A DNA stretch of 64,000 bases, from positions 558,001 to 622,000 of the forward strand of contig NZ_JASCRS010000001.1 of assembly GCF_030010235.1 (NCBI RefSeq), written 5' to 3'. The position numbers and the translations under genes are program-made. The notes beneath the pieces were generated by a model. That model searched no databases. It was given only the letters and a program-made list of their open reading frames with translations, and had not been told where the DNA came from. Below, in pieces: positions 33,123 through 42,594 of the stretch (its first letter is position 1; each line of letters begins with the position of its first letter). The stretch is from Leucobacter sp. UT-8R-CII-1-4. GTDB taxonomy: Bacteria; Actinomycetota; Actinomycetes; Actinomycetales; Microbacteriaceae.

Positions 33123-34754
33123 CTAGCCCAGTTCATGCACGATGCGACCGTCAACCACGGTCATCACGATCGGCAGTGTTGGTAGTTCATCTGCACTCGC
33201 AAGAACCGGATCACTTGCCCAGATCGTGAGATCAGCGTCAGCACCGACGGCGAGCTTGCCACGCTCTTCGTGCCCGCGCGCAAGCGCCGGCCAGAGGGTG
33301 TAAGCCAGCAATGCTTCTTCGCCGGTCAGTTGCTGTTCGGGCTCGAACACATGCGCAGAGCTATCGCCCGGCGTGTGCCGTCCGCGTGCCCAAGCCATCC
33401 CCAAGCGAGGGTCGTACTGAGCCACAGGCCAGTCAGAGCCGAGCACCAGGCGCGCACCGGCATTCAACGCATCACGCACTCGGTAACCGGTCGCCGCTCG
33501 TTCTTCGCCGAGACGAATAGCCCAGTTGTCACTGCCTTCTGCTTCACGCCACTGCATATGCAACGGCTGCATCGACGCGGTGACTCCGCTGCCGCGCAGC
33601 GCCTCAACGTCATCATCGGCGAGCACTTCGAGGTGCTCAATCGAATGGAACGGCAACCCCTCGCGTTCCGGCAGCGCGGCATACACCTGAAGCACCCGGC
33701 TCACGGCGTAGTCGCCAACGGCATGAGTTGCAATCAACATGCCGGCGTCGTGATACGAACGCACTACGTGCTCGAATCGTTCCCATGATGGCCAGAATGC
33801 GGCGCGACCATCACCCATCGCATCAACCTCATGCAACCAGGCGGTTCCGGTGTCGATCACACCGTCACTGAACAGCTTGATAGCGCCGGTTTGCCAAAGT
33901 TTGCCAGCACGGTCTTTGCCTGCAATTACCCTGGCGATGTCTTCGTCGGTGTCACCCACGCCGTGCCAGTGGTGCACCGTGACCCGGTGATCCAACTCGC
34001 CTCGCTGATCAAGCTGCGCGAGCAGTTCAACTGTTGGCTCGTTGCCATCCATAATTGCGCCACCGGTGAGGCCGGTTGCGGCGAGCTTGCGGAACATATC
34101 GCGCAGTGCGTCGCGCTGCTCAGCCTCGCTCGCCTTTGGCGCAGCGGCGAAGAGCAGCTGGTAGGCGCTTGGTTCACGCAGTTCACCGGTTGGCACGCCG
34201 GCTTCGTCAACCACAATCTCACTGCTGTCATCGAATTCGCGTGCAGCGTCGATACCGGCTGCGGCGAGCGCGGGTGCGGTGCCGAGTGCGGTGTGTAGGT
34301 CGTAGCAGATCAGTGCGATGGGCCGGCCGGGGGCGGCGTCTTCGAGCAGCGATCCGAGCATTCCGCTTTCTTCAAATGGTTCGTACTCTAGGTTCCAGCC
34401 ACGCAGCCAAGCGCCCTCTGGCAGGGTTTCGTGTTCTGCTGCGAGCGCTGCACGAATCGCCGCGATTGAGTCGAGCCCGCCGAGGTCGACTCCCGCGGTG
34501 ACTTCTGCTGCCCAATTCGGGTGGGTGTGCGAGTCGAAGAGCCCGGGCGTGATGGTTGCTCCGCCAAGGTTGCGTACTTCAACGCCTGCTTCGTCTGCCG
34601 CGGTGTTAATCTCATCGTCGTTGCCGATCGCAACAATACGGCCGTCAATGTAGAGCAGGCCGGTTGGCTGGTCTTCTGCGGCCAGCTGGTCGAGCTCGGT
34701 ATTGGTGCGAAGTTTCGCACCAATGAAGGCAAAACCGGTGTGTTCGGGGGTCAT
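33123..34754 (-). CDS. YtcJ-like amidohydrolase (metal-dependent)
   Basis: A 543-residue amidohydrolase-superfamily enzyme. The metal-binding His-x-His lies in FDSHTHPN (His 76, His 78) after the typical ITPGLFDSHTH strand. FSDGVIDTGTAWL, THAVGDYAVSRVLQ, SIEHLEVL and LGSDWPVAQYDP supply the remaining metal and catalytic residues. Relatives hydrolyse C-N bonds of amides, ureas or formamides; the substrate is unknown. ATG 34754, with GAAAGG upstream, overlaps the TetR stop as ATGA, so both are co-translated. A paralogue (35560-37203) lies on the other side of the regulator, with an APC transporter. Confidence 0.88.
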   Translation of the reverse strand: MTPEHTGFAFIGAKLRTNTELDQLAAEDQPTGLLYIDGRIVAIGNDDEINTAADEAGVEVRNLGGATITPGLFDSHTHPNWAAEVTAGVDLGGLDSIAAIRAALAAEHETLPEGAWLRGWNLEYEPFEESGMLGSLLEDAAPGRPIALICYDLHTALGTAPALAAAGIDAAREFDDSSEIVVDEAGVPTGELREPSAYQLLFAAAPKASEAEQRDALRDMFRKLAATGLTGGAIMDGNEPTVELLAQLDQRGELDHRVTVHHWHGVGDTDEDIARVIAGKDRAGKLWQTGAIKLFSDGVIDTGTAWLHEVDAMGDGRAAFWPSWERFEHVVRSYHDAGMLIATHAVGDYAVSRVLQVYAALPEREGLPFHSIEHLEVLADDDVEALRGSGVTASMQPLHMQWREAEGSDNWAIRLGEERAATGYRVRDALNAGARLVLGSDWPVAQYDPRLGMAWARGRHTPGDSSAHVFEPEQQLTGEEALLAYTLWPALARGHEERGKLAVGADADLTIWASDPVLASADELPTLPIVMTVVDGRIVHELG

Positions 34755-35416
34755 GAATCGCCTTTCAATGACTGGTAGGTGGTGGTGAGGCCCGCGAGCA
34801 TGGCTTCGAGGCCAAGTTCGAATACTGCGTCGGTTGGGCGAACGTCTGTGTGAGCCTCGGCTCTGGCTTGGTAGGCGCCAACAAAGGCGGTCGAGTCTTC
34901 GTCGTCGCCGGGGTTCAGCATGTCGTCTGGTGCCACGTGGTCGAGGGCCGCACCAAGAATGAAGCATTCGAGTGCAACAATCACGTTGAGCACCTGAGCC
35001 TCCGGCCAGCCCGATTTGACGAGCCCGGCGCATACAGCGTCGTACATTTTGCTGGTGCGTGATTTTGGCTTCAATTGTGCAACCGCGAGCATGCCAATTG
35101 TTGGTGGGTGTGCTGCGAACGCGAGCCGGTATGAGCGTGCCCATTGCCGCACTGCATCGTCCCACTCAAGGGTGTCAAAGCCGCTCACATCGATGCGGTC
35201 GCTGACAAGTTCTCGAATGCCCGCGATGATGTCATCTTGGCCGCTGACGTGGTTGTAGAGGGCAGATGGGCGAACGTCGAGCGCTCGTGCGATATCGCGG
35301 ATCCCTGCACCGTGTTCACCGTTTTTATCGAGCAAATTGAGTGCGGTTTCTAGGATCAGGTCTCGACTGAGCACCGCTACCCGCGGTCTACCGGATTTTC
35401 TTGCCTGCGCTGGCAT
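34751..35416 (-). CDS. TetR family transcriptional regulator
   Basis: A 221-residue regulator. The N-terminal HTH spans about 15-60: RDLILETALNLLDKNGEHG, then GIRDIARALDVRPSALYNHV, a standard TetR recognition unit (20 residues or fewer each). The rest is a helical ligand-binding and dimerisation domain of the tetracycline-repressor C-terminal type (AHPPTIGMLAVAQL). ATG 35416 follows AGGAG; a longer frame begins at 35464. It is divergent from amidohydrolase 2 and co-translated with amidohydrolase 1, and probably represses both transcription units through the palindromes between them. The inducer is probably an amine or amide substrate. Confidence 0.9.
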   Translation of the reverse strand: MPAQARKSGRPRVAVLSRDLILETALNLLDKNGEHGAGIRDIARALDVRPSALYNHVSGQDDIIAGIRELVSDRIDVSGFDTLEWDDAVRQWARSYRLAFAAHPPTIGMLAVAQLKPKSRTSKMYDAVCAGLVKSGWPEAQVLNVIVALECFILGAALDHVAPDDMLNPGDDEDSTAFVGAYQARAEAHTDVRPTDAVFELGLEAMLAGLTTTYQSLKGDS

Positions 35417-35460
35417 GTCTCCTCTTTCTCGACCCGACTCTATCGAAAAGTAATGGTTCC

Positions 35461-35532
35461 CCAATCTCGGTTCTTGTGTTTACAATAACGAACAGTGTTC
35501 ATTTTGGAAATGGGTGATACATCCGAGATTGG
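35461..35532. promoter_or_regulatory. Divergent promoter/operator of the TetR-amidohydrolase module
   Basis: A small palindrome GAACAGTGTTC (35489-35499) of the size bound by TetR dimers lies 2 bp after a TACAAT -10-like box (35481-35486). A larger inverted repeat CCAATCTCGG (35461-35470)/CCGAGATTGG (35523-35532) brackets the whole promoter. Repressor binding here would close both divergent units. Confidence 0.65.
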
Positions 35533-35559
35533 CAAAGCTGCCAAGAAACTGGAGCAAGA

Positions 35560-37203
35560 ATGACTCTCACCGTCTGCACTGGCGGCAAGGTATTGGTGTC
35601 AACCGACACCAATGGCGCACCACACTACTCAACCGCGATCGCGTTTACACAGGGCAAAGTAGTGGCACTCGGCGAAGCAGCCGAACAACTCGCTGCCACA
35701 GCCGAGGAAGTAATCGACCTGGCCGGCGGCACACTCGCGCCAGCCCCAGGCGATGGTCACGCGCACCCCGTACTCGGCGCGCTCGAATCGGCCGGCCCCA
35801 ATGTACGGGCAGCGCACGACGTGCAAGGCATTCTTGATGCCGTAGCCGAGTGGAAGGCAGCAAACCCAGCAGCAGAATGGATCGTGGGCGGCAGCTACGA
35901 CGCCACCTTCGCTCCCGGTGGCTCATTCGACGCTCGCTGGCTCGATGAGGTCACAGGCGATACCCCCACGATTCTTCGAGCATGGGATTACCACACCGCC
36001 TGGGTCAACACCGCAGCACTCAAAGCAGGCGGCATCGACGCAGACACGCCAGACCCAGAACTCGGCCGCATTGTGCGCCGCGAAGACGGCACCCCACTCG
36101 GCACACTGCAAGAGTCTGCCGCCAACAACTTCCTCGCCGATGTCGCTCCGCCGTTCAGCCTCGAACATCGGGTCACCGCAGTCGAGCAGGCTACCCGCGA
36201 ATACGCCGAACTCGGCATGACCTGGGTACAAGACGCCTGGGTAGAACCACACGACGTCGAGCACTACCTCGTTGCGGCAGCGCAGGATCGCCTCCACACC
36301 AGAGTCAACCTCGCGCTGCGCGCCGATCCAGCGATCTGGCGCACACAACTTGAGCTCTTTGCCACACTGCGCGCGCAAGTGCACGAGACCGCAGAGCAGC
36401 ACTACGGCCCAGTTTCTGCAGGATTCAGCCGCCTCAGCGCAAACACCATCAAGTTTTTTGTTGATGGCGTGATTGAAAACCACACAGCTGCACTGGGCGC
36501 GCCATACGCCGACCGCAGTGACGACGCAGGCCTGCCGAACTGGCAACACGAAGAGCTCGATGCAGCAGTTGCCGCCTTCGCAGAGCTCGGTTTTCAGCTG
36601 CACCTGCACGCCATCGGCGATGCAGCGAACACGGTCGCTCTCAACGCACTTGAGGCAATGCGAGCCGCACAGCCAGAAAACCAGACCCAGCACGTCATCG
36701 CGCACGTCGCGATGCTCGCACCCGGAGAGGCTGAACGCTTCGCAAAGATCGGCGTAATCGCAAACTTCGAACCCTACTGGGCGCAGTGCGACGCCGTAAT
36801 GCGCGACCTCACAATTCCGCACATCGGCCACGACCGCGAGGGCTGGCAGTACCTCATCGGCAGCGTGCTGCGCAGCGGAGCAACAGTGAGTTTCGGCAGC
36901 GACTGGCCGGTCACCACTAAAGATTGGCGACCCGCGCTTTCAACCGCGATCACCCGCCACAGCCATCTCGAACCCGAAGCCGAAGCCTGGTTGCCAGAGG
37001 AACGAATCAGCGCGGCACAGGCCTATGGCGCCTACACCCGAGGTATCGCCGCTCAAGCTCTAGCGAGCGATCGTGGCTCGCTAGAAATCGGCATGACCGC
37101 CGATGCGGTTTGGCTCAGCGCCAGCCCGCTCGAGCTCCCCCCAACAGACATCCCCACAATCACGGTGCTCGGCACCTGGTTGGCCGGGGCACGTAGCTAC
37201 TAA
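35560..37203 (+). CDS. YtcJ-like amidohydrolase (second paralogue)
   Basis: A 547-residue amidohydrolase-superfamily enzyme, a distant paralogue of the gene at 33123. The metal-binding motif reads GDGHAHP (His 67, His 69). KFFVDGVIENHTAAL, LHLHAIGDAANTVAL, HVAMLAPGEAERF and VSFGSDWPVTT complete the metal and catalytic set. ATG 35560 is preceded by a weak purine-rich stretch (GGAGCAAG). It begins an operon with the APC permease 33 bp downstream. The combination suggests import and hydrolysis of an amide-containing nutrient under TetR control; the substrate cannot be predicted. Confidence 0.88.
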   Translation: MTLTVCTGGKVLVSTDTNGAPHYSTAIAFTQGKVVALGEAAEQLAATAEEVIDLAGGTLAPAPGDGHAHPVLGALESAGPNVRAAHDVQGILDAVAEWKAANPAAEWIVGGSYDATFAPGGSFDARWLDEVTGDTPTILRAWDYHTAWVNTAALKAGGIDADTPDPELGRIVRREDGTPLGTLQESAANNFLADVAPPFSLEHRVTAVEQATREYAELGMTWVQDAWVEPHDVEHYLVAAAQDRLHTRVNLALRADPAIWRTQLELFATLRAQVHETAEQHYGPVSAGFSRLSANTIKFFVDGVIENHTAALGAPYADRSDDAGLPNWQHEELDAAVAAFAELGFQLHLHAIGDAANTVALNALEAMRAAQPENQTQHVIAHVAMLAPGEAERFAKIGVIANFEPYWAQCDAVMRDLTIPHIGHDREGWQYLIGSVLRSGATVSFGSDWPVTTKDWRPALSTAITRHSHLEPEAEAWLPEERISAAQAYGAYTRGIAAQALASDRGSLEIGMTADAVWLSASPLELPPTDIPTITVLGTWLAGARSY

Positions 37204-37236
37204 TTGCAGCATCCCCCACACATTCGAAGGAGAATC

Positions 37237-38637
37237 GTGAGCACGCAAACAGAACCACATCTGAAACGAACACTCGGCTTGGCAGGGCTCACCCTGTTCG
37301 GCCTCACCTACATGACGGCCATCACCGTCTTCACCACTTACGGCTTCGCAAACCTGGCCTCTGACGGCCACCTGCCGGCCTCATACATCGCTGCGGCGGT
37401 TGCCATGATCTTCACGGCACTCAGCTACGGCGCAATGGTGCGAAAGTATCCCGTCGCTGGATCGGCCTACACCTACACCCAGCAGTCCTTTGGTGGCGCG
37501 GTCGGGTTCTTGACCGGTTGGGCAATGCTGCTCGACTACCTCTTCATTCCGATGATCAACTTCATGGTGATCGGCACCTACATGCAGACCCGCTTCCCGG
37601 ATATTCCGTGGCAGGTCTTCATGCTGATCGCTCTCGTTGGCGTCTTCGCCCTCAACGCGCTCGGCATCAAACTCATCAACCGCGTGAACTTTGTGATCAT
37701 TGCGATTTCGATCGTGATGGTCGTCATGTTCGTCGTGCTGTCACTGCGCAGCATGACTGCTGGTGAGGGCGCAACTAGCGCAATCGAACCGTTCATGGGT
37801 GAGCTTGGACCAGTATTTGCCGGCGCAGGCATTCTGGCGCTTTCGTTCCTCGGCTTCGACGCAATCTCGACCCTCTCAGAAGAAGCGAAGAACGCGCGCC
37901 GCGACATTCCACGCGCGATCGTGCTGGCAACCGTTTTCGGCGGCCTGATCTTCATCGTGGTTTCGTGGGCTGGCGCAATGGCGTACTCGCCAGACTGGGG
38001 CAGCATGAGCGAAGCAGACCTCGACTCTGCCGGCGTCGGTGCGATGCTCGCAGTGGGCGGCGAAGCCTTCGCAAACTTCGGTGTCGCAGTTTATGTTGCC
38101 GGCGCATTCGGTTCGGGGCTCACCGGATCAACCAGCGTCTCGCGCATTCTCTACTCGATGGGTCGAGACGGAGCACTGCCAAAGCCATTCGCACGCATCT
38201 GGACCCGCTACGGCACACCAATTGTGGCAGCTGGCGTGGTGTCGGCATTCGCACTGCTTGGCCTCGTGATCCCACTGCTCACCGTGTCGACAATGATCAG
38301 CTTCGGCGCACTCGCAGCGTTCTCACTCGTGAACCTCTCGGTGATCCGCACCTACCTCTTCCCGAAGGGTGGCCGCAAGACTCCAGCCACCGTCGGAGAT
38401 TGGCTGCGCTACGGTCTCTTGCCGCTGATCGGTTTCGCCCTGACGCTGTGGCTGTGGACCTCGCTTTCGGGCCAGACCTTCATGTACGGCGGCATCTGGC
38501 TGTTCTTCGGCGTGCTGGTACTCGCTTGGTCGACCAAGCTGTTCCGACGCCCAGCACCAAAGATGGACTTCAGCGAAGATGAGCCTTCGACCGAATTCAT
38601 CGATGTTGTCGGCGAGGATCACCCAGCAGCTCGCTAA
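37237..38637 (+). CDS. APC family amino acid/amine permease
   Basis: A 466-residue integral membrane protein with about 12 helices and the LeuT-type APC superfamily features: GLTLFGLTYMTAITVF at helix 1, the SAYTYTQQSFGGAVGFLTGW region (20 residues) in helices 2-3, and LSFLGFDAISTLSEEAKNAR, the conserved F-D-x-S-x-E segment. It should import an amino acid or amine by H+ or Na+ coupling. GTG 37237 has a strong SD (GAAGGAGA). It lies 33 bp after the amidohydrolase and likely supplies its substrate. A perfect long terminator follows at 38642. Confidence 0.92.
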   Translation: MSTQTEPHLKRTLGLAGLTLFGLTYMTAITVFTTYGFANLASDGHLPASYIAAAVAMIFTALSYGAMVRKYPVAGSAYTYTQQSFGGAVGFLTGWAMLLDYLFIPMINFMVIGTYMQTRFPDIPWQVFMLIALVGVFALNALGIKLINRVNFVIIAISIVMVVMFVVLSLRSMTAGEGATSAIEPFMGELGPVFAGAGILALSFLGFDAISTLSEEAKNARRDIPRAIVLATVFGGLIFIVVSWAGAMAYSPDWGSMSEADLDSAGVGAMLAVGGEAFANFGVAVYVAGAFGSGLTGSTSVSRILYSMGRDGALPKPFARIWTRYGTPIVAAGVVSAFALLGLVIPLLTVSTMISFGALAAFSLVNLSVIRTYLFPKGGRKTPATVGDWLRYGLLPLIGFALTLWLWTSLSGQTFMYGGIWLFFGVLVLAWSTKLFRRPAPKMDFSEDEPSTEFIDVVGEDHPAAR

Positions 38638-38641
38638 CCAC

Positions 38642-38688
38642 AACTAGTTGAGGGGTGGGGCACTCGGTGCCTCACCCCTCAACTAGTT
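38642..38688. terminator. Terminator of the amidohydrolase-permease operon
   Basis: Perfect 16-bp arms (38642-38657 and 38673-38688, AACTAGTTGAGGGGTG on the left) enclose a 15-nt loop, followed by TTC. It also lies beyond the 3' end of the convergent birA gene (38728) and can serve both. Confidence 0.85.
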
Positions 38689-38727
38689 TCAAGCAAGCGA
38701 ATTCGCCCGCATAGGCGAGTGTCTTCT

Positions 38728-39582
38728 CTAGCGCAGATGCTCAACGTCGGCAGCGCTCACCACAAGCTGCCCGGTGGTTGGCCGATCTACAATCAGCGCA
38801 CCATCGTCACCCAGGCCGACAGCGCGACCATCAACGATTTCACCACCCGGCAAGTGCACACGCACCTCTGCCCCGAGAGTCAGCGAATCACGAAGCACTC
38901 TGGTGCGGGCACGCTCTGGCTGCGTCGCAGCAAGCTCGACGAGACTGAGCAGCTCAGCGCAGGCGACACTCAACACCTGGTCTGCAAGCACCTCACCCAG
39001 CGGGTCGGTGATCGACATTGCGCCACCAACATTGCCGCCACAGGCCAGTACAGAACCGGCACGCTCGGTTGGCAGTTGCCAATCCTCGAGCAGCATATTG
39101 ATACCAAAACCCACGGCCACCTCGCCCGTTGGCAGCACCTCGCAGAGGATGCCGCAAAGCTTTGCGCCGGGCTTACCAGCGATCGCTTCGTCTTCGTTGC
39201 GAGCGTGCACATCGTTTGGCCATTTCACGCCGACCCGCAAACGCGCTTCGCGATCCTCGTTCATAAAAAGCGGCTGTAGCGCGCGCACAACAGCAGAACC
39301 GGCCAAAAGGGGCAGCCAGCTCAGCCCAAGCCCTGCAGCGATCTGACTCGGGCGAATCAGCAGCGTCGAAGCGAGCGCGGTCCCCGGCGGAGTGTCCCAC
39401 CCTCGCCCTTGGCGGCCTCGGCCAGCCGTCTGATCGGCCGTCGACAGCAACAACCCGTGCGGAGCCGCAACCCCCATCGAGGCACGCTCGGCGACAAGCT
39501 CACGCATGGCAGCATTGGTGGACGGCGAAGATTCGAGCCACTGCACTTCAGGCAGCGCTTCACGAGTTAGAGGCAGTTGCAC
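38728..39582 (-). CDS. birA: Biotin--[acetyl-CoA-carboxylase] ligase
   Basis: A 284-residue monofunctional biotin protein ligase with no N-terminal HTH. It activates biotin with ATP and attaches it to the biotin carboxyl carrier domain of acyl-CoA carboxylases. ESSPSTNAAMRE, the ATP/biotin loop GRGRQGRGWDTPPG, LRVGVKWPNDV and KLCGILCEV are diagnostic. Longer frames begin at 39627 and 39591. GTG 39582 is preferred because a TAGGGT box (39595-39590, reverse) ends 7 nt upstream and homologues start near this point. It is divergent from the carboxylase beta-subunit gene, its functional partner. Confidence 0.92.
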   Translation of the reverse strand: MQLPLTREALPEVQWLESSPSTNAAMRELVAERASMGVAAPHGLLLSTADQTAGRGRQGRGWDTPPGTALASTLLIRPSQIAAGLGLSWLPLLAGSAVVRALQPLFMNEDREARLRVGVKWPNDVHARNEDEAIAGKPGAKLCGILCEVLPTGEVAVGFGINMLLEDWQLPTERAGSVLACGGNVGGAMSITDPLGEVLADQVLSVACAELLSLVELAATQPERARTRVLRDSLTLGAEVRVHLPGGEIVDGRAVGLGDDGALIVDRPTTGQLVVSAADVEHLR

Positions 39583-39773
39583 GCTTTTCACCCTAGTGTG
39601 ACGACCCACAAATCTGTCGAGAAGCAAACCGTTTAAAAGCCTAGGTAGAACGCACTTTCGGGCATAAAGACGCGCTTTTCAGAAGCCCCTTGGAGACTTT
39701 CGTGAGTGAATCGCGGTTTTCTTTGGTGAATGCCTACCACGAGAGGCATCGTTGCCGCGCTAGGCTGGCATGC

Positions 39774-41393
39774 GTGACCGCAAACACCGAAGCACACGAC
39801 GCACAGGCCCCGCAGGCAACCCCTGCCACGACCGCAGCGAAGATCGCCGACCACCGCCGTAAGTACCAGGAGGCCGTTGGCGACCGCGACGCTGCCGCCG
39901 CGGCGAAACAGCATCCGCGCGGAAAGATGACCGCGCGTGAGCGCATCACCAACCTGCTCGACCCCGGCAGCTTCGTCGAGTTCGACAAGTTCGTGAAGCA
40001 CCGCACGCAGGGCTTCGGCATGGAGAACTCGCGGCCATTCGGCGACGCAGTAGTGACCGGCGCTGGCACCATTCACGGCCGACAGGTTGTTGTCTTCTCG
40101 CAAGACTTCACCACCTTCGGTGGATCGCTCGGTGAGGTCGCCGGCGAAAAGATCGTGAAAGCAATGGAGTTCGCCCTGAAGACCGGCGCTCCCCTGCTCG
40201 GCATTCTTGACTCGGGTGGTGCTCGTATTCAAGAGGGTGTAGTCGCACTCTCGAACTACGCCAAAATTTTCCGCCTGAACACCATGTGCTCGGGTGTGAT
40301 CCCACAGATTTCGATCGTGATGGGCCCATCAGCCGGTGGTGCTGTGTACTCACCAGCGCTCACCGACTTTGTGATCATGGTCGACAAGACCAGCCACATG
40401 TTTGTTACCGGCCCAGACGTCATCAAGACCGTCACCGGTGAAGAGGTCGGTTTCGAAGAACTCGGCGGCGCACGCACCCACAACCAGACCAGTGGCGTCT
40501 CCCACTACCTGGCGAGTGATGAGCACGACGCACTCGACTACGCGCGCACCCTGATTAGCTTCCTGCCAGACAACAACCTCGCAGAAGCGCCAATCTACGA
40601 CAGCGACACCGCGCTCGAGATTACCGACGCAGATCGCCGCCTGAACACGCTCATTCCAGACAGCCCAAACCAGCCATACGACATGGTTACGGTCATTGAG
40701 GCGATTCTTGATGGCGGAGACTTCCTTGAAGTACAGCCGCTATTCGCACCAAACATGCTGATCGGCTTTGGCCGCGTTGAAGGCCGCACCGTCGGCATCA
40801 TCGCAAACCAGCCAAAGCAGATGGCCGGCACACTGAACATCGACGCAAGCGAGAAGGCCGCACGCTTCGTACGCTTCTGCGACGCATTCTCAATCCCGAT
40901 CTTGACCCTCGTCGACGTGCCCGGCTACCTGCCAGGCACCGAGCAGGAATTCAACGGCGTGATCCGCCGCGGCGCCAAGCTTCTCTACGCATACGCAGAA
41001 GCAACCGTTCCGCTCGTCACCATCATCACCCGCAAGGCCTACGGCGGAGCGTACATCGTGATGGGTTCGAAGCAGATGGGCGCAGACTTCAACATCGCGT
41101 GGCCGACCGCAGAGATCGCCGTCATGGGTGGCGCAGGCGCCGTGAACATTCTGTACCGCAAGGAACTCGCCGCCGCAGCAGAGCGCGGAGACGATGTCGA
41201 AGCACTCCGCGCAGAACTCACCGCCAAGTACAACGCCGATGTCACCTCGCCGTTCCTTGCGGCAGAGCGCGGTGAACTCGACAACGTACTCGAGCCAGCC
41301 GGCACCCGCCTCGCAGTGATCAAAGCGCTGCGGGGGCTTCGCGGCAAGCGAACCGAGCAGCCAGCGAAGAAGCACGGAAACATTCCGCTCTAA
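39774..41393 (+). CDS. Acyl-CoA carboxylase beta subunit (carboxyltransferase; propionyl/acetyl-CoA type)
   Basis: A 539-residue carboxyltransferase subunit of actinobacterial acyl-CoA carboxylases (AccD5/PccB type). It transfers CO2 from carboxybiotin to acetyl- or propionyl-CoA, feeding fatty-acid or methylmalonyl-CoA synthesis. [19 protein letters not shown], the oxyanion-forming GGARIQEGV and [13 protein letters not shown], and [17 protein letters not shown] mark the two crotonase-like halves. GTG 39774 is chosen because TAGGCT (39761-39766) ends 7 nt before it; the upstream ATG 39690 would add an unrelated leader. The biotin-carrying alpha subunit is not in this window. The epsilon subunit follows. 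Confidence 0.93.
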   Translation: MTANTEAHDAQAPQATPATTAAKIADHRRKYQEAVGDRDAAAAAKQHPRGKMTARERITNLLDPGSFVEFDKFVKHRTQGFGMENSRPFGDAVVTGAGTIHGRQVVVFSQDFTTFGGSLGEVAGEKIVKAMEFALKTGAPLLGILDSGGARIQEGVVALSNYAKIFRLNTMCSGVIPQISIVMGPSAGGAVYSPALTDFVIMVDKTSHMFVTGPDVIKTVTGEEVGFEELGGARTHNQTSGVSHYLASDEHDALDYARTLISFLPDNNLAEAPIYDSDTALEITDADRRLNTLIPDSPNQPYDMVTVIEAILDGGDFLEVQPLFAPNMLIGFGRVEGRTVGIIANQPKQMAGTLNIDASEKAARFVRFCDAFSIPILTLVDVPGYLPGTEQEFNGVIRRGAKLLYAYAEATVPLVTIITRKAYGGAYIVMGSKQMGADFNIAWPTAEIAVMGGAGAVNILYRKELAAAAERGDDVEALRAELTAKYNADVTSPFLAAERGELDNVLEPAGTRLAVIKALRGLRGKRTEQPAKKHGNIPL

Positions 41394-41434
41394 GCGCTCT
41401 CGCCTATCTGCTTTAGCTACGCATCAGGATTTCA

Positions 41435-41767
41435 GTGAACGATTCAACTTTGCCAGGCCGGCACCGCGCCGCCGACAGCGATAACTTGCTGTCGGCAGAC
41501 GCCGTGCTGCCACCAGATGCGGCCGCCCGCGACGCCGCAAAGCGCGAAGAAGCCGGCCCGCACGATGACACCATCAAGAGCGACGGCTTCGACTTCATCA
41601 CCCGCGGGGTGAGCGACGAAGAGCGTGCAGCAGTCATCGCGGTGCTGACGCAGGTGCGCGCCGAGGAGACCGCTCAGGTGCGTCGAGTCGAGCGCCGAGA
41701 ACACGAGCCCTGGGCTCGCTCGCAGCGCGTGCCACAGCCCTTTGGCGATCTCTTCCTCGAGGGTTAA
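41435..41767 (+). CDS. Acyl-CoA carboxylase epsilon subunit
   Basis: A 110-residue protein. The C-terminal 60 residues match the actinobacterial carboxylase epsilon family: FITRGVSDEERAAVIAVL, then RAEETAQVRRV and EPWARSQRVPQP. The N-terminal half is acidic and probably unordered. In Streptomyces and mycobacteria this subunit bridges or stimulates the alpha-beta complex. GTG 41435 follows CAGGA; it lies 41 bp after the beta subunit and should be in the same operon. Epsilon subunits are fast-evolving, but the WARSQR box makes this call reasonably firm. Confidence 0.88.
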   Translation: MNDSTLPGRHRAADSDNLLSADAVLPPDAAARDAAKREEAGPHDDTIKSDGFDFITRGVSDEERAAVIAVLTQVRAEETAQVRRVERREHEPWARSQRVPQPFGDLFLEG

Positions 41768-41800
41768 CTCCAAGGAAGAGATCAGGCATAGGCTGGGGGC

Positions 41801-42520
41801 ATGGGGGAATACAAGGGTCGCGCGAAACAGGAACTTCTAGCGGGCCTGGAACGCGGTTTTCAATCTCCGTTCATCGGCCAGAATCTGCCTGAGCCGGGAT
41901 CTGGCGTGCGCAACTCTGCCGTGCTTGTGCTCTTTGGCACGCTCGACTCTGTGCTCTCTGCTGGGGCCACCGGCGGTGAGTTCGGCGACCCCGCCGATGC
42001 GCCGGTCGCCGCCGACCTCGACGTGCTGCTGACCATGCGATCCAGCGGGCTCAAAAATCATGCTGGCCAAATCGCTTTCCCCGGCGGCGGTGTTGAGCCC
42101 GATGACACCGATCGTGCCGCCACCGCTCTGCGCGAGGCGAACGAAGAAACCGGGCTCGATCCAAGCGGGGTTGATGTGCTCGGCTATCTGCCAGACGCAC
42201 ACATTCCGGTGAGCAATTATCTTGTTACACCGGTGCTCGGTTGGTGGCGTTTGCCTAGCGACATCGCTGCAGATGCGCAGGAGTCGGTTGAGGTGTTTCG
42301 GGTTCCGGTCGCTGAGCTTCTCGACCCGAAGGCTCGCGGCACCTCGGTGCTACATCATCGTGGCCTGACCATGCGCGGGCCGGCGTTTCAGCTTGGTTCG
42401 CAATTTGGTGGTCACATTGTTTGGGGCTTTACAGCAATGCTGCTTGCCGGGATCTTCGATACCGTCGGCTGGACTCAAGAGTGGGACGTAGATCGCACCT
42501 TTGAAATCAAGCGGGGCTAG
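41801..42520 (+). CDS. Nudix hydrolase, coenzyme A diphosphatase-like
   Basis: A 239-residue Nudix protein. LLTMRSSGLKNHAGQIAFPGG (the UPF0035 motif of CoA diphosphatases, cited by its core HAGQIAFPGG at about 87-96) precedes the Nudix box, with REANEETGL at about 111-119 giving the REUxEExGU ligands. The first acidic position of the box is changed, as in some CoA-type members. It probably hydrolyses CoA or an acyl-CoA to 4'-phosphopantetheine derivatives and 3',5'-ADP, which fits the adjoining acyl-CoA carboxylase genes. TAGGCT (41789-41794) ends 6 nt before ATG 41801, indicating its own leaderless promoter. Confidence 0.87.
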   Translation: MGEYKGRAKQELLAGLERGFQSPFIGQNLPEPGSGVRNSAVLVLFGTLDSVLSAGATGGEFGDPADAPVAADLDVLLTMRSSGLKNHAGQIAFPGGGVEPDDTDRAATALREANEETGLDPSGVDVLGYLPDAHIPVSNYLVTPVLGWWRLPSDIAADAQESVEVFRVPVAELLDPKARGTSVLHHRGLTMRGPAFQLGSQFGGHIVWGFTAMLLAGIFDTVGWTQEWDVDRTFEIKRG

Positions 42521-42594
42521 GCAGATCCGCCGGGCGCTACGCGCCAGAATGTTCCGCACTCGACGCGTCAGATTCACTGGGTAAACTGATCGGC

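Noticed and set aside
35923-36831. Open frame antisense to the second amidohydrolase
   Set aside because: Cys/Val-rich shadow product with no start signal, wholly within a gene with complete catalytic motifs.
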